Under the pieces are notes generated by a model. The model made no database searches. It had not been told where the DNA came from and saw nothing but the letters and a program-made list of their open reading frames with translations. This document shows positions 11,382-20,787 of a stretch of DNA of 64,000 bases, piece after piece. Every line of letters begins with the position of its first letter. Position 1 is the stretch's first letter. The stretch spans positions 2,790,001-2,854,000 of the forward strand of contig NZ_JACHJR010000001.1 in assembly GCF_014203705.1 (NCBI RefSeq). Reading direction: 5' to 3'. A program made the position numbers and the translations under genes. This DNA comes from Kitasatospora gansuensis. GTDB taxonomy: Bacteria > Actinomycetota > Actinomycetes > Streptomycetales > Streptomycetaceae.

Positions 11382-11944
11382 TTGGACGCACCCTGGGCCG
11401 CAGAGGCCTTGGCCTCCAGGTCGTCCAGGAAGCGGTCGATCACGCCGCTCTGCCGGGCGGAGTCCTCGAGGGACTCGCCGACAATGCGGGAGGCGAGCTG
11501 CGAGGCGAGCGAACCGACGTCCTGACGCAGGACGGCAGTCGCCTGCTTCTTGTCGGCCTCGATCTGCGCGTGACCGGCGGCGACGATGGCCTCGCGCTGA
11601 CGCTGGCCCTCCTCGCGCATCTCGGCGATCAGGGCAGCGCCCTGCTCACGAGCCTGCTCGTTGATACGAGCGGCCTCGTGACGCGCCTCGGAGAGCTCGG
11701 CACGGTACTGCTCAAGCAGGGCCTGGGCCTCGGCCTGAGCGGCTTCCGCACGCTCCATGCCGCCCTCGATCGCGTCCCGGCGTTCCGCCAGCACGTTCTC
11801 GATGCTGGGCAGGAGCTTCTTGCCGAGGATGCCGAAGACGATGAAGAAGCAGAGCAGGCCGATGACGATCTCGGGCCACGCGGGCAGAAGGGGGTTCATC
11901 TTCTCCCCCTCCTCCGCGAGGAGGAGAGCCACGGAGGCGCTCAT
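11378..11944 (-). CDS. atpF: ATP synthase Fo subunit b
   Basis: A 188-residue stator subunit. It has one membrane helix (PEIVIGLLCFFIVFGILG) and then a long charged coiled coil (LAERRDAIEGGMERAEAAQA onward). The ATG at 11944 has AAAGG 7 nt upstream and gives the LLLAEEGE extension resembling streptomycete homologues. An internal ATG at 11899 also has a strong GGAGG site and could give a shorter form. Confidence 0.95.
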   Translation of the reverse strand: MSASVALLLAEEGEKMNPLLPAWPEIVIGLLCFFIVFGILGKKLLPSIENVLAERRDAIEGGMERAEAAQAEAQALLEQYRAELSEARHEAARINEQAREQGAALIAEMREEGQRQREAIVAAGHAQIEADKKQATAVLRQDVGSLASQLASRIVGESLEDSARQSGVIDRFLDDLEAKASAAQGASK

Positions 11945-11991
11945 ATCTGAACCTTTCGTCGAAAGGGGCTACGACAGGTAATTGCGGTGAA

Positions 11992-12240
<249 letters not shown>

Positions 12241-12308
12241 TCAGGGGTGTGAACCGGCGGTGGTTGGCCACCGGGAGTACTGGGGGATCTGGCGGGTACT
12301 ACAGCGGG

Positions 12309-13124
12309 TCAGTGCGCTTCTTCGAGCGCACCGGCGATGTAGCTGCTGGCCAGCATCACGAAGATGTAGGCCTGCAGGAACTGGACCAGCAGCTCGAAGG
12401 CGGTCAGGCCGAGGGTCACCACGAAGGAGACCGAGCCGTACAGCGCGCCGATGCTCGGGCTGAGCAGGTACCAGGAAGCGATGGAGAACATCACGATCAG
12501 CAGGTGGCCCGCGAACATGTTCGCGAAGGCTCGGACCGCGAGCGTGAACGGGCGCACGAAGATGTTCGAGAAGAACTCGATCGGCACCAGGATGAACATG
12601 ACCCAGCCGGGGATGCCCGACGGCCAGCAGAGGTTCTTCAGACCACCGACGAAGCCGTGGTTCTTGAAGGTCAGGAACATGTAGGTGAACCAGACCACTG
12701 CCGCGAGGCCGGCCGGGAACGCGATCGCCGCCATCACAGGGAACTGTGCGAACGGAATGATCGACATGATGTTCATGATCCAGATGAAGAAGAACATCGA
12801 GACCAGCATCGGGACGTACTTCTCGCCCTTTTTGCCGATCGTCTCCAGCACGATGGACCGCTTGACGAAGTCGTAGCCGATCTCACCGACCAGCTGCAGC
12901 TTGCCGGGAAGCAGCTTCGGCTTCGAGAAGGCCGCCCAGAAGAAGGCCACCACCAGGAAGGCGCAGAGGAACGCCAGCAGCATCGGCTTGTTGAACTCGA
13001 TGCTGCCGATGGTGAAGATCGGCTTGAACTCGAACTCGTTCAGGCCAGGGGCGGGGAAGCCGCAGCCGGAGGGGGACAGGTGGCACCCGGCCTCAGAGGC
13101 GAGCTGCGTTACGTCAGCACCCAC
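12309..13124 (-). CDS. atpB: ATP synthase Fo subunit a
   Basis: A 271-residue proton-channel subunit with about five or six membrane helices. The essential stator Arg lies in FTLAVRAFANMFAGHLLIV. I prefer the GTG at 13124, which is 6 nt after AAGGAG and gives an N-terminus aligning with known AtpB. An ATG at 13142 in frame has no Shine-Dalgarno. It is followed by atpE with an 83-nt gap. Confidence 0.95.
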   Translation of the reverse strand: MGADVTQLASEAGCHLSPSGCGFPAPGLNEFEFKPIFTIGSIEFNKPMLLAFLCAFLVVAFFWAAFSKPKLLPGKLQLVGEIGYDFVKRSIVLETIGKKGEKYVPMLVSMFFFIWIMNIMSIIPFAQFPVMAAIAFPAGLAAVVWFTYMFLTFKNHGFVGGLKNLCWPSGIPGWVMFILVPIEFFSNIFVRPFTLAVRAFANMFAGHLLIVMFSIASWYLLSPSIGALYGSVSFVVTLGLTAFELLVQFLQAYIFVMLASSYIAGALEEAH

Positions 13125-13406
13125 CACAGACTCCTTCGTCATGACGCATGGTTACGGCAACCTCGGTGTGTCGGCGCGGCCTGCGGCCACGGTGCGGCAC
13201 TGGAACTTGTTGGGTATCTCGCCGACCCTGCGCGGCGTCGTCCGACGCCGCGGGATCCTTGAAGACTCGGTGAGTGCGGGGGGCGATCCGTCCGCCGTGC
13301 GGAGAGACCTGGCCACGTCCCGTACTCGTTCGTCGCGACGGACGATAGCAGTCCGTCAGGACGGCATAAACACCGCCCCCCTCGTGCGAGGGACAGCCGG
13401 CGCCGG

Positions 13407-13832
13407 TCACGGCTTGCTGTCCTTCTGGTCCGAGGAGTCGTTCTGCACGTAGTACAGCTTGGCCTTCATGCCCGCGCGGACCTGGAATCCGGTCCAGATC
13501 AGAACGCAGCCGAGCAGCGTGAAGGCGAACGCCTTGGTGTTGAAGAGTGAGGTGTCCTTGAACACCGCGAGCACGATGCCCACCAGCAGGATCTGGGTGG
13601 TGTAGACCAGCAGTGCGCCGGCCATCAGCATGTGCGGGTTGTTCCTGGTCAGCCGGTCGAGCGCGATCTGACCGAAGATGAAGAAGGCCAGCACCAGCAG
13701 CGTCGCAGCGAGAGCACCGATCAGGCCCTTCGTCCCCACGACGGCGGTGGAGATCGCAGTGGCGACAACTCCGGCGACCGCAGTGGAGATTGCGGCGCCG
13801 CGGAACGGGATCCGGGCGTCGTGGGACGGCAT
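13407..13832 (-). CDS. atpI: AtpI-like membrane protein of the ATP synthase operon
   Basis: A 141-residue protein with four hydrophobic segments, including ALAATLLVLAFFIFGQIALD, LMAGALLVYTTQILLVGIVL and FTLLGCVLIWTGFQ. It sits directly before atpB, the standard place of AtpI, which helps c-ring assembly. The start at 13832 has GGAG 8 nt upstream. The C-terminus is charged (QNDSSDQKDSKP). Sequence conservation of AtpI is weak, so position is the main argument. Confidence 0.85.
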   Translation of the reverse strand: MPSHDARIPFRGAAISTAVAGVVATAISTAVVGTKGLIGALAATLLVLAFFIFGQIALDRLTRNNPHMLMAGALLVYTTQILLVGIVLAVFKDTSLFNTKAFAFTLLGCVLIWTGFQVRAGMKAKLYYVQNDSSDQKDSKP

Positions 13833-14013
13833 GTCGGCAGCTCCGGCGGCATGTCGAGAAACGGGGGGACGGCGCTTGGGACGCGGTGATGGCACCGCAC
13901 CGAGGACGTCCGCCGTGGGCAGGCCACTCGACGGCGAGCCCGTCGAGGGAGACCGACCGGGGACGGAAGTCCTCCACCTGTCAGGTCTTTCGGCGTGTTC
14001 TCGGTACTCGTGA

Positions 14014-14046
14014 ACGGTATCACAAACTATTTGATTAGAGCTTTAC
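14014..14046 (-). promoter_or_regulatory. AT-rich putative promoter region of the atp operon
   Basis: This ~33-nt stretch is strikingly AT-rich for the window. It lies between wecA and atpI, about 180 nt upstream of atpI. On the minus strand it contains TAGTTT and TACCGT, either of which could be a -10 hexamer. No convincing TTGAC-type -35 is present, so the exact start is open. Confidence 0.4.
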
Positions 14047-14119
14047 CATCCAGGTGTGGCACCTGTCACACCGACGGCCCAACCGTGCCGCCGTACGGGT
14101 GAAGGGAGTTGACGGCCAG

Positions 14120-15421
14120 TCAGCCGCGCTGCTCGCCCCGGCCGCCGACCGCAGTGGCCCCGGTGCCGAGCCGGCCGAGCAGCTCCTTGTCGTCGGCCGA
14201 GAGCTCCGCCATCGCCGGTGCCCCGGCGGTCACCTCGACCGGAGCTGCGGTCTCCTTGCGGTAGCGCGGCGGCACGAAGGCCTGCACCGCACGGGGGGCG
14301 CGCGGGCGGAACCGCGGCATCATCAGCACCACGATGCCGAGCAGGCAGAGCCCGGCCAGGCCGAGCACCAGCGCCCGGCCCCGGCCCGGCACCGAGAAGG
14401 CCACCGTGCCGAAGGCGATCAGCGCGGCCCAGAAGTACATGATCAGCACGGCCCGGCTGTGCGAGTGCCCGACCTCCAACAGCCGGTGGTGCAGGTGCTG
14501 CTTGTCCGCCGCGAACGGCGACTTGCCCGCCCAGGTCCGGCGGACCACCGCGAGCAGCAGGTCGGCCAGCGGCAGCGCGATCACGGTCAGCGGCAGCAGC
14601 AGCGGGATGTAGATCGGCACCAACTCGTGCACGGTGGCGGTCTGCGACAGGGTCTGAGCGGTGATCAGGTCCGGGTCCACCCGGCCGGTGATCGAGATCG
14701 CGGAGACCGCGAGCATCAGACCGAGCATCATCGAGCCCGAGTCGCCCATGAAGATCCGGGCCGGGTGCAGGTTGTGCGGCAGGAAGCCCAGGCACATCCC
14801 GATCAGCACCGCGCTGAACAGCACGGCGGGGGCCGCGTCGTTGATGCCGTAGCCGTACCAGAGCCGGTACGAGTACAGGAAGAACGCCATCGCGGCGATG
14901 CAGACCATGCCGCCGGCCAGCCCGTCCAGGCCGTCGATGAAGTTCACCGCGTTGACCATGACGACCACCAGGGTGACCGAGATGACCATGCCCATGGTCG
15001 GGGTGACCGAGACCGGGCCGACGCCGGGCACCGGGATCGAGATCACCGTGACGCCCTGCCAGACCATCACACCGGCGGCGATCATCTGCCCGCCGAGTTT
15101 CACCAGGGCGTCCACGCCCCACTTGTCGTCCAGCACGCCGAGCAGCCACATGATCCCGGCCCCGGCCAGCAGGGCCCGGATGTCCGCGCTCTGGATGAAC
15201 AGGTTGCCCAGGTGGGTCAGCTGCGAGGCGACCATCAGACCGGCGCACAGACCGCCGAACATCGCGATCCCACCCAGCCGGGGCGTCGGCTCCCGGTGCA
15301 CGTCCCGGGCCCGGACCGGCGGCATCGCGCCGGCCACGATCGCGAACTTCCGGACCGGCCCGGTCAACAGGTAGGTGACCGCCGCCGTCACGAACAGGAC
15401 CAGCAGATACTCACGCACCAC
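14120..15421 (-). CDS. UDP-HexNAc:undecaprenyl-phosphate transferase (WecA/TagO family)
   Basis: A 433-residue polytopic enzyme of the MraY/WecA superfamily that initiates teichoic acid or other cell-wall glycopolymers on undecaprenyl phosphate. Seen motifs are the DD pair in GVLDDKWGVD, the active-site loop NAVNFIDGLDGLAGG, and the HLHHRLLEVGHS loop. The last marks WecA-type (HexNAc) rather than MraY substrates. About ten membrane helices are visible. The C-terminus carries a cytoplasmic extension. It is the gene just upstream of the atp operon. Confidence 0.9.
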   Translation of the reverse strand: MVREYLLVLFVTAAVTYLLTGPVRKFAIVAGAMPPVRARDVHREPTPRLGGIAMFGGLCAGLMVASQLTHLGNLFIQSADIRALLAGAGIMWLLGVLDDKWGVDALVKLGGQMIAAGVMVWQGVTVISIPVPGVGPVSVTPTMGMVISVTLVVVMVNAVNFIDGLDGLAGGMVCIAAMAFFLYSYRLWYGYGINDAAPAVLFSAVLIGMCLGFLPHNLHPARIFMGDSGSMMLGLMLAVSAISITGRVDPDLITAQTLSQTATVHELVPIYIPLLLPLTVIALPLADLLLAVVRRTWAGKSPFAADKQHLHHRLLEVGHSHSRAVLIMYFWAALIAFGTVAFSVPGRGRALVLGLAGLCLLGIVVLMMPRFRPRAPRAVQAFVPPRYRKETAAPVEVTAGAPAMAELSADDKELLGRLGTGATAVGGRGEQRG

Positions 15422-15570
15422 TGACCTCCTGCGTGACGGTCCGACGGATGGGTACCGAAGGTACCCCCGTGATTGCCCGGGATTCGAGGTGCGTCGCCAC
15501 GGAGCACACCTTATTGAGTCGGACGCGCCGCGTGTGCATCGCGGTTCGCCTTCCCGGGTGTTCCGGACCG

Positions 15571-16830
15571 TCAGTTTTCGCCGAGCGCGGCCGCCAGCTC
15601 CCTGACCCGGGCCCCGATCTCGGCCCCCGGACCCCCTCTGAGCAGGCGTCCGATCAGTTCACCGAGCTCCGCCATCCCCTCGACGGCCATCCCCTGGGCC
15701 GCCACCGCACCTGTGCCCAAACGGATACCCGAGGTCTCGGCGGGCGGGGCCGGATCGTACGGGAGTGCGCACTTGCCGAGCATCAGTCCGGCCGCCGCGC
15801 AGCGACGCTCGGCCTCGAGCCCGGTCAGCCCGAGCGCCCCGACGTCCGCCGTCACCAGTTGGGTGTCGGTGCCGCCGGTCAGCGGGGGCGCGCCCGCCCC
15901 GTCGAGCGCCCCGGCCAGGGAGCGTGCACCGTCCACCGCGCGCTGGAGGTACGCGCCGAACTCCGGCGTACCCGCCTGCGCGAACGCCACCGCCTTCCCC
16001 GCCACCTCGTTCATCGCCGCCCCGCCCTGGCTGAACGGGAACACCGCCCGGTCCACCCGCCCCGCCAGCTGCTCCGAACAGAGCAGCAGCCCGCCCCGCG
16101 GCCCGCGCAGCAGCTTGTGGGTGGCCGCCACCGTGACGTCCGCGTACGGCACCGGGCTCGGCGCCAGGCCCGCCGCGACCAGCCCGGTGGTCTGCGCCGT
16201 GTCCGCGATCAGATAGGCGTCCACCTCGTCGGCGATCTCCCGGAAGGCGGCCCAGTCCAGGTGCCTGGGGTAGGAGATCCCGCCCGCGACGATCGCCTTC
16301 GGCCGGTGCAGCCTGGCCAGTTCGCGGACCTGGTCGTAGTCGAGCAGGTGGTCCTGCTCGCGCACCCCGTAGCCGATGAAGTCGAACCACCGGCCGGAGA
16401 AGTTCGCCCGCGAGCCGCAGCTCAGGTGACCGCCGTGCTCCAGCGACATCGCCAGCACCAGGTCACCCGGCCGCAGCAGCGCCGCGTACGCCGCCAGCAT
16501 CGCCGAAGTCCCGGACCGGGGCTGGACGTTGGCGTGTTCGGCGGCGAACAACCGCTTCGCCCGGTCGACCGCGAGCAGCTCGGCGGCATCCGCCAGGGCG
16601 CAGCCGCTGTGGTGCCGGTGCCCCGGGTAGCCCTCGGCGTACTTGTCCACCAGCGGGCCGCTCAGCGCGGCCAGCACCGCCGGGCTGGTGACGTTCTCCC
16701 CCGCCAGCAGCTGGAGGCTCTCGGCGCGGCGGCCGGCCTCGGCGGAGAGCAGGTCGGCGAGTTGCGGATCCGCCTCCCGCAGCACGGCGGGGGCGGTCCA
16801 GGAGAGCTGCACATCATGGGTGACGGTCAT
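15571..16830 (-). CDS. glyA: Serine hydroxymethyltransferase-like PLP enzyme
   Basis: A 419-residue fold-type I PLP enzyme. It follows SHMT along its length: DKYAEGYPGHRHHSGC, then SLEHGGHLSCGS, then the lysine-containing AATHKLLRGPRGGLL. In typical SHMT the last motif is THKTLRGPRGG, so the Thr after Lys is replaced by Leu here. It should interconvert serine and glycine with tetrahydrofolate, but the divergence leaves room for another aldol substrate. It lies between the phosphatase gene and wecA. Confidence 0.82.
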   Translation of the reverse strand: MTVTHDVQLSWTAPAVLREADPQLADLLSAEAGRRAESLQLLAGENVTSPAVLAALSGPLVDKYAEGYPGHRHHSGCALADAAELLAVDRAKRLFAAEHANVQPRSGTSAMLAAYAALLRPGDLVLAMSLEHGGHLSCGSRANFSGRWFDFIGYGVREQDHLLDYDQVRELARLHRPKAIVAGGISYPRHLDWAAFREIADEVDAYLIADTAQTTGLVAAGLAPSPVPYADVTVAATHKLLRGPRGGLLLCSEQLAGRVDRAVFPFSQGGAAMNEVAGKAVAFAQAGTPEFGAYLQRAVDGARSLAGALDGAGAPPLTGGTDTQLVTADVGALGLTGLEAERRCAAAGLMLGKCALPYDPAPPAETSGIRLGTGAVAAQGMAVEGMAELGELIGRLLRGGPGAEIGARVRELAAALGEN

Positions 16831-16942
16831 GGCAAAGCTCCCGGGCAGCGGACATTTCGGGCGGCATCACCCAGCGTAGGCCGCACCCTGCCCGACGGCC
16901 CGTCAACGCACACCACGTTGCCCCATCAGGGGGCTCGGGGCT

Positions 16943-17623
16943 CTAGTTACCGCCGCGCACACCCGTCAGGGCCGTCACCACGGGGTCGAGGGCGTCGAAT
17001 ATCTCCTCGCCGCAGTTGCGGAACATGCCGATCGGGGCGCCGTACGGGTCGTCCACCTCGTCGGACTCCGGGGTCGCGGCGAGCAGCCAGCCGCGCAGCG
17101 CGGCGGCCGCCCGGACCAGCGCGCGGGCCCGCTCGGTGACCTCGGCGCCGCCCCGCGGGTCGGGCAGGGTGGAGGGGTCGATCCGCCGGACCAGCCGGGT
17201 GAACTCCTTGAGCGTGAAGGTCCGCAGGCCGGCCGCGTGGCCCATCGAGATGACCTGCGCCCGGTGGTCGAGCGTCGCGGTGAGCACCAGGTCGGCGTCG
17301 ATCACGTGCTCGTCGAGCAGCTCGCGCCCGGCGAAGCCGTCCGCGCCGACGCCGTACTCACCGAGCACGGTGGCCGCGTGCGCCTCCATCGGGGCGCCCT
17401 CGTGGCCCCAGGTGCCGGCGCTCTCCACCACGATCCGGCCGGCGAAGTCCGCCAGCCGGGTGTCCAGCTCGTGCCGGGTCAGCCGCTCCGCGATCGGCGA
17501 CCGGCAGACGTTGCCGGTGCAGACGAAGAGGATGCGGAACGAGTCGAGCGGCCGGGGCGAGACCGTGACGTACCCAGGTATGCCGAGGCCGGAGGAGGCG
17601 CCGTGCAGCGAGGCCGCTGTCAA
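16943..17623 (-). CDS. Low-molecular-weight protein-tyrosine phosphatase
   Basis: A 226-residue protein with the LMW-PTP P-loop VCTGNVCRSPIAERL (C-x5-R) near residue 35. A candidate general-acid motif VDDPYGAPIGMF lies near the C-terminus. It is longer than the ~155-residue norm because of extra sequence between these motifs and an N-terminal extension. Its start overlaps the upstream sua5 stop by 4 nt. Neighbouring cell-wall polymer genes suggest control of envelope polysaccharide assembly, which is inference only. Confidence 0.88.
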   Translation of the reverse strand: MTAASLHGASSGLGIPGYVTVSPRPLDSFRILFVCTGNVCRSPIAERLTRHELDTRLADFAGRIVVESAGTWGHEGAPMEAHAATVLGEYGVGADGFAGRELLDEHVIDADLVLTATLDHRAQVISMGHAAGLRTFTLKEFTRLVRRIDPSTLPDPRGGAEVTERARALVRAAAALRGWLLAATPESDEVDDPYGAPIGMFRNCGEEIFDALDPVVTALTGVRGGN

Positions 17624-18267
17624 CTGCCGGCCTCCAGGTCCGGTACGACCTCCCTCAGCTGCTCGGCGCTGATCGCGCCGGCCCGCAGCAGGACCGGGAC
17701 CTTGCCCGTGACGTCGACGATGGACGAGGCCATCCCGAAGTCGGCGTTGCCGCCGTCCAGGTAGACCGAGACCGAGTCGCCGAGCTGGGAGAAGGCGTCG
17801 TCGCAGGTGGACGGCGAGGGCCCGCCGGTGCGGTTGGCGCTGGAGACCGCCATCGGGCCGACGTTGTTGAGCAGTTCGAGCGCGACGGGGTGCAGCGGCA
17901 TCCGGACCGCGACGGTGCCCCGAGTGTCGCCGAGGTCCCAGCGCAGCGACGGCTGGTGCTTGGCGACCAGGGTCAGCCCGCCCGGCCAGAACGCGTCCAC
18001 CAGCTCCCAGGCCTGCTCGGAGAAGTCGGTGACCAGCCCGTGCAGCGTGGTGGGCGAGCCGACCAGCACCGGGGAGGGCATGTTGCGGCCACGGCCCTTG
18101 GCGTCCAGCAGGGCGCCGACCGCCTCGGGGCTGAACGCGTCCGCACCGATCCCGTACAGGGTGTCGGTCGGCAGTACGACCAGCTCGCCCCGGCGGATCG
18201 CCGAGGCGGCCTCGCGCAGCCCGGTCTCACGGTCGCCTGCGTCGGCGCAGTCGTAGCGGCGGCTCAT
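17620..18267 (-). CDS. L-threonylcarbamoyladenylate synthase (Sua5/YrdC)
   Basis: A 215-residue YrdC-domain protein making threonylcarbamoyl-AMP for the t6A37 modification of ANN-decoding tRNAs. Motifs are RRGELVVLPTDTLYGIGADA, KGRGRNMPSPVLVGS and VAVRMPLHPVALELL. It ends near GAISAEQLREVVPDLEAG. The ATG at 18267 is 8 nt after AGGGGA. An alternative in-frame codon 21 nt upstream lacks a site. The order prfA-prmC-sua5 is a conserved translation-factor cluster. Confidence 0.93.
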   Translation of the reverse strand: MSRRYDCADAGDRETGLREAASAIRRGELVVLPTDTLYGIGADAFSPEAVGALLDAKGRGRNMPSPVLVGSPTTLHGLVTDFSEQAWELVDAFWPGGLTLVAKHQPSLRWDLGDTRGTVAVRMPLHPVALELLNNVGPMAVSSANRTGGPSPSTCDDAFSQLGDSVSVYLDGGNADFGMASSIVDVTGKVPVLLRAGAISAEQLREVVPDLEAGS

Positions 18268-18354
18268 CGGTGCGGTCCCCTCTCGCAAAACTGACTGGTC
18301 ATCACGGACGCGTTCACAGCGAAGCCTTCCGCGCGGTGGTGCTGTGCTTGACGT

Positions 18355-19221
18355 TCACAACGACGCCCTTCGGGCTGTTGTGAAGCGCGGCCGGTTGTTC
18401 AGGTCCCGGTGGTCGGCGGCGTCCGTCCAGCCGCTCTCCTCGCGGAACACCCACGGCACCTGCCCGCCCTGGGTGTCGGCGTGCTCGATCACGACCACTC
18501 CCCCGGGCCGGAGCAGCCGGGCGGCGACCCGCTCGATGCCGCGGATCGCGTCCAGGCCGTCCTCGCCGGAGAACAGCGACATCTGCGGGTCGTGGTCGCG
18601 GGCCTCGGGTGCGACGTACTCCCACTCGGTGAGCGGGATGTACGGCGGGTTGCTGATCACCAGGTCGAAGCGGCCGTCCCAGGAGCGGTCGTCCTCGAAG
18701 GCCCGGGTGGCGTCGCCCGCGTGCAGGGTGACCCGGGCCCGGTCGGTGCTGGCGGCGATGTTGCGCCGGGTGTACTTCATCGCGCCCTCGTCCAGCTCGA
18801 AGGCGTGCACGGTGGACCGCGGCAGCTCCTGGGCCAGCGCCAGCGCGATCGCGCCGGAGCCGGTGCACAGGTCGACCACCAGCGGCTCGGCGACGTCCAT
18901 GTCCCGGACGGCGTCTATGGCCCACTCGACCACCGACTCGGTCTCCGGGCGGGGCACGAAGACGCCCGGGCCGACCTCCAGCTCCAGATAGCGGAAGAAG
19001 GCCCGGCCGGTGATGTGCTGCAGTGGCTCGCGCGCCTCGCGCCGGGAGATGGCCTCCCAGTACCGGGCGTCGAAGTCGCTGTCCTTCACCGTGTGCAGCT
19101 GGCTGCGCTTGACGTTGTGGACGTGTGCGGCGAGTTCCTCCGCGTCGAAGCGCGGCGACGGCACCCCGGCCGCGGCCAACCGCTGGGTGGCCTGGGCCAC
19201 CTCGGCGAGCAGCAGGTTCAT
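18355..19221 (-). CDS. prmC: Release factor glutamine N5-methyltransferase
   Basis: A 288-residue PrmC/HemK. It has an N-terminal helical domain and then a SAM-dependent methyltransferase core with DLCTGSGAIALAL and the substrate motif ISNPPYIPLTEWEY. It methylates the Gln of the GGQ motif in RF1, whose gene lies immediately upstream (20-nt gap), and RF2. The C-terminus ends NNRPRFTTARRASL, a usual PrmC ending. Confidence 0.95.
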   Translation of the reverse strand: MNLLLAEVAQATQRLAAAGVPSPRFDAEELAAHVHNVKRSQLHTVKDSDFDARYWEAISRREAREPLQHITGRAFFRYLELEVGPGVFVPRPETESVVEWAIDAVRDMDVAEPLVVDLCTGSGAIALALAQELPRSTVHAFELDEGAMKYTRRNIAASTDRARVTLHAGDATRAFEDDRSWDGRFDLVISNPPYIPLTEWEYVAPEARDHDPQMSLFSGEDGLDAIRGIERVAARLLRPGGVVVIEHADTQGGQVPWVFREESGWTDAADHRDLNNRPRFTTARRASL

Positions 19222-19241
19222 CCGTACACCCCTTGTCCGGG

Positions 19242-20321
19242 TCAGTTCTCCTGGGCGGCGGCGGCCAGCTTGGCCGCCGCGTCGGCGTCCACGCAGGACT
19301 GGATCACCGCGTTGAGCTCGCCGTCCAGCACCTGGTCCAGGTTGTACGACTTGAACCCGGTGCGGTGGTCCGAGATGCGGTTCTCCGGGAAGTTGTACGT
19401 CCGGATGCGCTCGGAGCGGTCCACGGTGCGGACCTGGCTGCGCCGGGCGTCCGAGGCCTCCAGGTCGGCCGCCTCCTGCGCGGCGGCGAGCAGCCGCGAA
19501 CGCAGGATGCGCATCGCCTGCTCCTTGTTCTGGAGCTGGCTCTTCTCGTTCTGGCAGGACGCCACGATACCGGTCGGCAGGTGGGTGATCCGGACCGCCG
19601 AGTCGGTGGTGTTGACGGACTGCCCGCCCGGGCCCGAGGAGCGGTAGACGTCGATCCGCAGCTCGTTGGCGACGATCTCGACCTCGACCTCCTCGGCCTC
19701 CGGCGTGACCAGCACGCCGGCCGCCGAGGTGTGGATCCGGCCCTGCGACTCGGTCGCCGGGACGCGCTGCACGCGGTGCACGCCGCCCTCGTACTTGAGC
19801 CGGGCCCAGACGCCGAGGCCGGGCTCGGGGGTGCCCTTGGTCTTCACGGCGACCGAGACGTCCTTGTAGCCGCCGAGGTCGGACTCGTTGGCGTCGATGA
19901 TCTCGGTCTTCCAGCCCACCCGCTCGGCGAAGCGCAGGTACATCCGGAGCAGGTCACCGGCGAACAGGGCCGACTCCTCGCCGCCCTCACCCGCCTTGAC
20001 CTCCAGGATGACGTCCTTCTCGTCGTTGGGGTCACGCGGCACCAGCAGGATCCGCAGCTCCTCGGTCAGCTCGTCGCGACGGGCCTCCGAGGACTTCATC
20101 TCGGCGATGAAGTCCGAGTCCTCGAGCGCGAGTTCACGAGCCGCCTCGATGTCCTCACCGGCCTGCTTCCAGGCCCGGTAGGTACGGGTGATCGGGGTCA
20201 GCTCGGCATAGCGCTTGGAGAGCTTGCGAGCGTTCGCCTGGTCGGCGTGGACCGAGGGGTCGGCCAGCCTCGTCTCGAGGGCGGCGTGCTCGGTGAGGAG
20301 CTCTTCGACTGCCTCGAACAT
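19242..20321 (-). CDS. prfA: Peptide chain release factor 1
   Basis: A 359-residue RF1 with the GGQ catalytic loop ([17 protein letters not shown]). The P-A-T stop-codon recognition tripeptide lies in [15 protein letters not shown], so it decodes UAA and UAG. Length and order of domains are standard. It is followed closely by prmC and preceded by rpmE with a strong terminator between them. Confidence 0.97.
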   Translation of the reverse strand: MFEAVEELLTEHAALETRLADPSVHADQANARKLSKRYAELTPITRTYRAWKQAGEDIEAARELALEDSDFIAEMKSSEARRDELTEELRILLVPRDPNDEKDVILEVKAGEGGEESALFAGDLLRMYLRFAERVGWKTEIIDANESDLGGYKDVSVAVKTKGTPEPGLGVWARLKYEGGVHRVQRVPATESQGRIHTSAAGVLVTPEAEEVEVEIVANELRIDVYRSSGPGGQSVNTTDSAVRITHLPTGIVASCQNEKSQLQNKEQAMRILRSRLLAAAQEAADLEASDARRSQVRTVDRSERIRTYNFPENRISDHRTGFKSYNLDQVLDGELNAVIQSCVDADAAAKLAAAAQEN

Positions 20322-20369
20322 CGGGTGGGCCTACTTCCGCTGAGAAGAACTGAGTGGGGGGAGACGCGA

Positions 20370-20425
20370 ACGGCGCCGGTCCGTACGCACCCACGAGTAC
20401 ATGGGTACGCCCGAACCGGCGCCGT
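20370..20425 (-). terminator. Terminator between rpmE and prfA
   Basis: Perfect 11-bp outer arms ACGGCGCCGGT (20370-20380) and ACCGGCGCCGT (20415-20425) enclose a second inner pairing (ACCCA / TGGGT). It starts 8 nt beyond the rpmE stop on the minus strand, so it most likely ends the L31 transcript. Confidence 0.7.
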
Positions 20426-20432
20426 ACGGACG

Positions 20433-20657
20433 CTAGTCCTGCTTCGCGGAGAGCTTCTTGCCGAAGCGGGCCTCGAAGCGGGCGACGCGGCCACCGGTGT
20501 CCAGGATCTTCTGCTTGCCGGTGTAGAACGGGTGGCACTGCGAGCAGACCTCGGCGCGAATGACGCCACTGGTCTCGGTCGAGCGAGTCTGGAACTCGGC
20601 GCCGCAGGTGCAGGTCACGTTGGTGACCACGTACTCGGGGTGAACGTTGGGCTTCAA
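20433..20657 (-). CDS. rpmE: 50S ribosomal protein L31 (zinc-binding form)
   Basis: A 74-residue L31 starting MKPNVHPEY with a complete zinc site: Cys16, Cys18, Cys38 and Cys41. This marks it as the zinc-containing (C+) paralogue. By family, this form is used under zinc sufficiency, and a C- paralogue under Zur control usually exists elsewhere. It is read alone, with its own terminator. Confidence 0.97.
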   Translation of the reverse strand: MKPNVHPEYVVTNVTCTCGAEFQTRSTETSGVIRAEVCSQCHPFYTGKQKILDTGGRVARFEARFGKKLSAKQD

Positions 20658-20787
20658 GGGGTTCTCCTAGTGATCGGGAGGGCACCGGGTCGGCAGCTGA
20701 CAGCCGCACGTGAACCGGGACCGACGGACCAGTCTGCCAGGACTGACCGCTTCTTCCCAAACCGAGCGCGACCCCCAGGTATTCCGG

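Noticed and set aside
14054..15424. A 456-codon plus-strand ORF
   Set aside because: Entirely antisense to the well-supported WecA-type gene, and its protein is a His/Asp/Arg-rich shadow without motifs.
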